NCBI GenBank assembly: GCA_018224505.1
Contig: JAGTVD010000585.1
Location: 1-6,749 of the forward strand
DNA from: Desulfatitalea sp.
Lineage (GTDB): Bacteria; Desulfobacterota; Desulfobacteria; Desulfobacterales; Desulfosarcinaceae
Direction of reading: 5' to 3'
Length of the DNA: 6,749 nt
Shown one piece after another: positions 6,060 to 6,749 of this stretch; the stretch's first letter is position 1; each line of letters starts with the position of its first letter. A program made the translations under genes and the position numbers. The notes under the pieces are model-generated. The model saw only the letters and a list, made by a program, of their open reading frames with translations, was not told where the DNA came from and made no database searches.

Positions 6060-6062
6060 GTG

Positions 6063-6091
6063 TTGCAATGAACGGTTGGATATATTATATT
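6063..6091 (+). promoter_or_regulatory. Candidate promoter of the pfaA-like gene
   Basis: TTGCAA (6063-6068), a 17-bp spacer and TATATT (6086-6091), placed in the most AT-rich part of the divergent gap. It would give a leader of roughly 160 nt that contains the whole degenerate AACCG-NNN array before the ATG at 6259. Confidence 0.45.
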
Positions 6092-6108
6092 GATAGACTG
6101 GCCGTTCA
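6069..6108. promoter_or_regulatory. Inverted repeat TGAACGG-N26-CCGTTCA centred on the -10 box
   Basis: The arms at 6069-6075 and 6102-6108 are exact reverse complements, and their midpoint (about 6088) falls on the candidate -10 box TATATT. Arm centres are 33 bp apart, close to three helical turns, so two dimers or one bridging regulator could bind the same DNA face. The divergent MerR-like gene is the obvious candidate partner. Arms of 7 bp can occur by chance in a gap of this length, so this stays tentative. Confidence 0.3.
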
Positions 6109-6117
6109 GCACAGACG

Positions 6118-6258
6118 AACCACCACATTACGGCTCAACTGATCAACGGAATTACCGATACTGTGACCAGCCGCACGAACCGGATAACCGTATAACCGGT
6201 CAGCCCAACACGACCGATAATTGGAATCATCAACCCAACAACCGAAAAACCCGAAACT
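6118..6258 (+). repeat. Degenerate AACCG-NNN octamer array before the pfaA-like gene
   Basis: The same 8-bp pattern as before xerD, but decayed. Phased units can be followed as aactg-atc, aacgg-aat, taccg-ata, ctgtg-acc, agccg-cac (6137-6176). After a 1-bp slip come aaccg-gat, aaccg-tat, aaccg-gtc, agccc-aac (6178-6209), and after a broken stretch aaccc-aac, aaccg-aaa, aaccc-gaa (6232-6255). The array ends three bases before the ATG at 6259 and is oriented as before xerD. It carries no Shine-Dalgarno. The spacing slips and base changes suggest it is older than the xerD array. Confidence 0.7.
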
Positions 6259-6749
6259 ATGCCTTCACCACAACCACAACAAACCCCCATCGCCATTATC
6301 GGCATTGGCTGCATTTTTGCCAATTCGCCCGATTATAAAGCCTTTTTTCATTTGTTGGCCCGTGGTCTGAGCGCCATTTCCGATCCGCCGGAGACCCATC
6401 GCCAATTGCAGGACTATCTGGATAGCGATCCCAAAAAACCGGATCACATTTATTGTAATCGTGGCGGATACTTGCCCCAGGTCGATTTCGATCCCACCGA
6501 GTTCGGAATGCCCCCCTCGGTCATCGAAGCCACCGACACCTCCCAACTGCTCGGGTTGCTGGTGGCCCGGCAAGCGCTGGCGGATGCCGGTTATGGCGAC
6601 GGCAAGCCTTTCGACCGCTCACGCACCAGTGTCATATTAGGCGTGACCGGCACCCAGGAATTGGTCATCCCCCTCGGTGCGCGTCTGGGGCACCCCTTGT
6701 GGCGGCGGGCATTGGCCGAAGAAGGCGTCCCGGAAGAGACCGCCCGGGC
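6259..6749 (+). CDS. pfaA: PfaA-like multienzyme, N-terminal ketosynthase part (cut by window end)
   Basis: An open frame of 163 codons running off the window. It begins with a Pro/Gln leader (MPSPQPQQ) and then a beta-ketoacyl synthase N-terminal half: PIAIIGIGCIFANSPDYKAFF (9-29), DPKKPDHIYCNRGGYLPQVDFDPTEFGMPPSVIEATDTSQLLGLLVARQALADAGYG. The 'RGG.LP.VDFDP.EFG.PP...E.TDTSQLL' series is typical of the PfaA ketosynthase of PUFA synthases, and also of related secondary-lipid synthases such as HglE. Neighbouring pfaD favours the Pfa-type reading. The catalytic Cys and the AT, ACP and KR domains lie beyond the window. ATG 6259 is the only possible start: going upstream in frame there is no ATG, GTG or TTG before a TAA at 6193-6195. 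No Shine-Dalgarno is seen; the octamer array precedes it directly. The exact product (EPA, DHA or another lipid) cannot be told. Confidence 0.87.
   Translation, partial: MPSPQPQQTPIAIIGIGCIFANSPDYKAFFHLLARGLSAISDPPETHRQLQDYLDSDPKKPDHIYCNRGGYLPQVDFDPTEFGMPPSVIEATDTSQLLGLLVARQALADAGYGDGKPFDRSRTSVILGVTGTQELVIPLGARLGHPLWRRALAEEGVPEETAR

Noticed and set aside
6090..6338. An 82-codon plus-strand open frame rich in Asn, Thr, Pro and His
   Set aside because: It is encoded by the degenerate repeat and then overlaps the pfaA-like ketosynthase in another frame. The composition is repeat-driven and it has no ribosome binding site.

Overview
The window reads as chromosomal DNA of a GC-rich Gram-negative bacterium. 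A deltaproteobacterial (Desulfobacterota, Desulfobacteraceae-like) sulfate reducer is my best guess. It rests on the mix of a RecC-type nuclease, ElbB, a split pfa-type lipid synthase locus and the overall protein style; no rRNA or other phylogenetic marker is present. The gene families are recognised from motifs, not from a database search.

Layout. (1) Positions 1-1240, minus strand: an apparent operon transcribed leftwards, PaaI-type hotdog thioesterase -> elbB (DJ-1/PfpI glyoxalase) -> recC. Only the first 56 codons of recC are in the window; its GTG start overlaps the elbB stop by one base. A near-consensus sigma70 promoter (TTGACT-18 bp-TATAAT) drives it from the 1241-1388 gap. (2) 1389-2504, plus: an M24B Xaa-Pro aminopeptidase with all metal ligands. 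(3) 2490-2826: a striking array of 8-bp repeats with a constant AACCG and a variable triplet. Nine units lie in inverted orientation and start inside the last codons of the peptidase. After a 16-bp junction, 29 units run in the opposite orientation right up to the next start codon. (4) 2827-3720, plus: a complete XerD-type tyrosine recombinase. (5) 3808-5445, plus: PfaD, the FMN enoyl reductase of PUFA/secondary-lipid synthases, with its own promoter and ribosome binding site. (6) 5478-6002, minus: an unnamed protein with a MerR-like N-terminal DNA-binding region. (7) 6003-6258: a divergent control region with a candidate promoter, an inverted repeat centred on its -10 box, and a second, degenerate AACCG-NNN array. 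(8) 6259-6749, plus: the start of a PfaA-like ketosynthase multienzyme, cut by the window end.

How the parts relate. pfaD and the pfaA-like gene flank a putative local regulator, so the right half looks like the edge of a lipid or polyketide synthase cluster with its enoyl reductase placed upstream and its own candidate switch. The xerD and pfaA starts both lack a Shine-Dalgarno sequence, and both sit directly behind an AACCG-NNN array. The other internal genes, except the putative regulator, have recognisable ribosome binding sites. This coupling of an octamer array to SD-less starts is the most unusual thing in the window.
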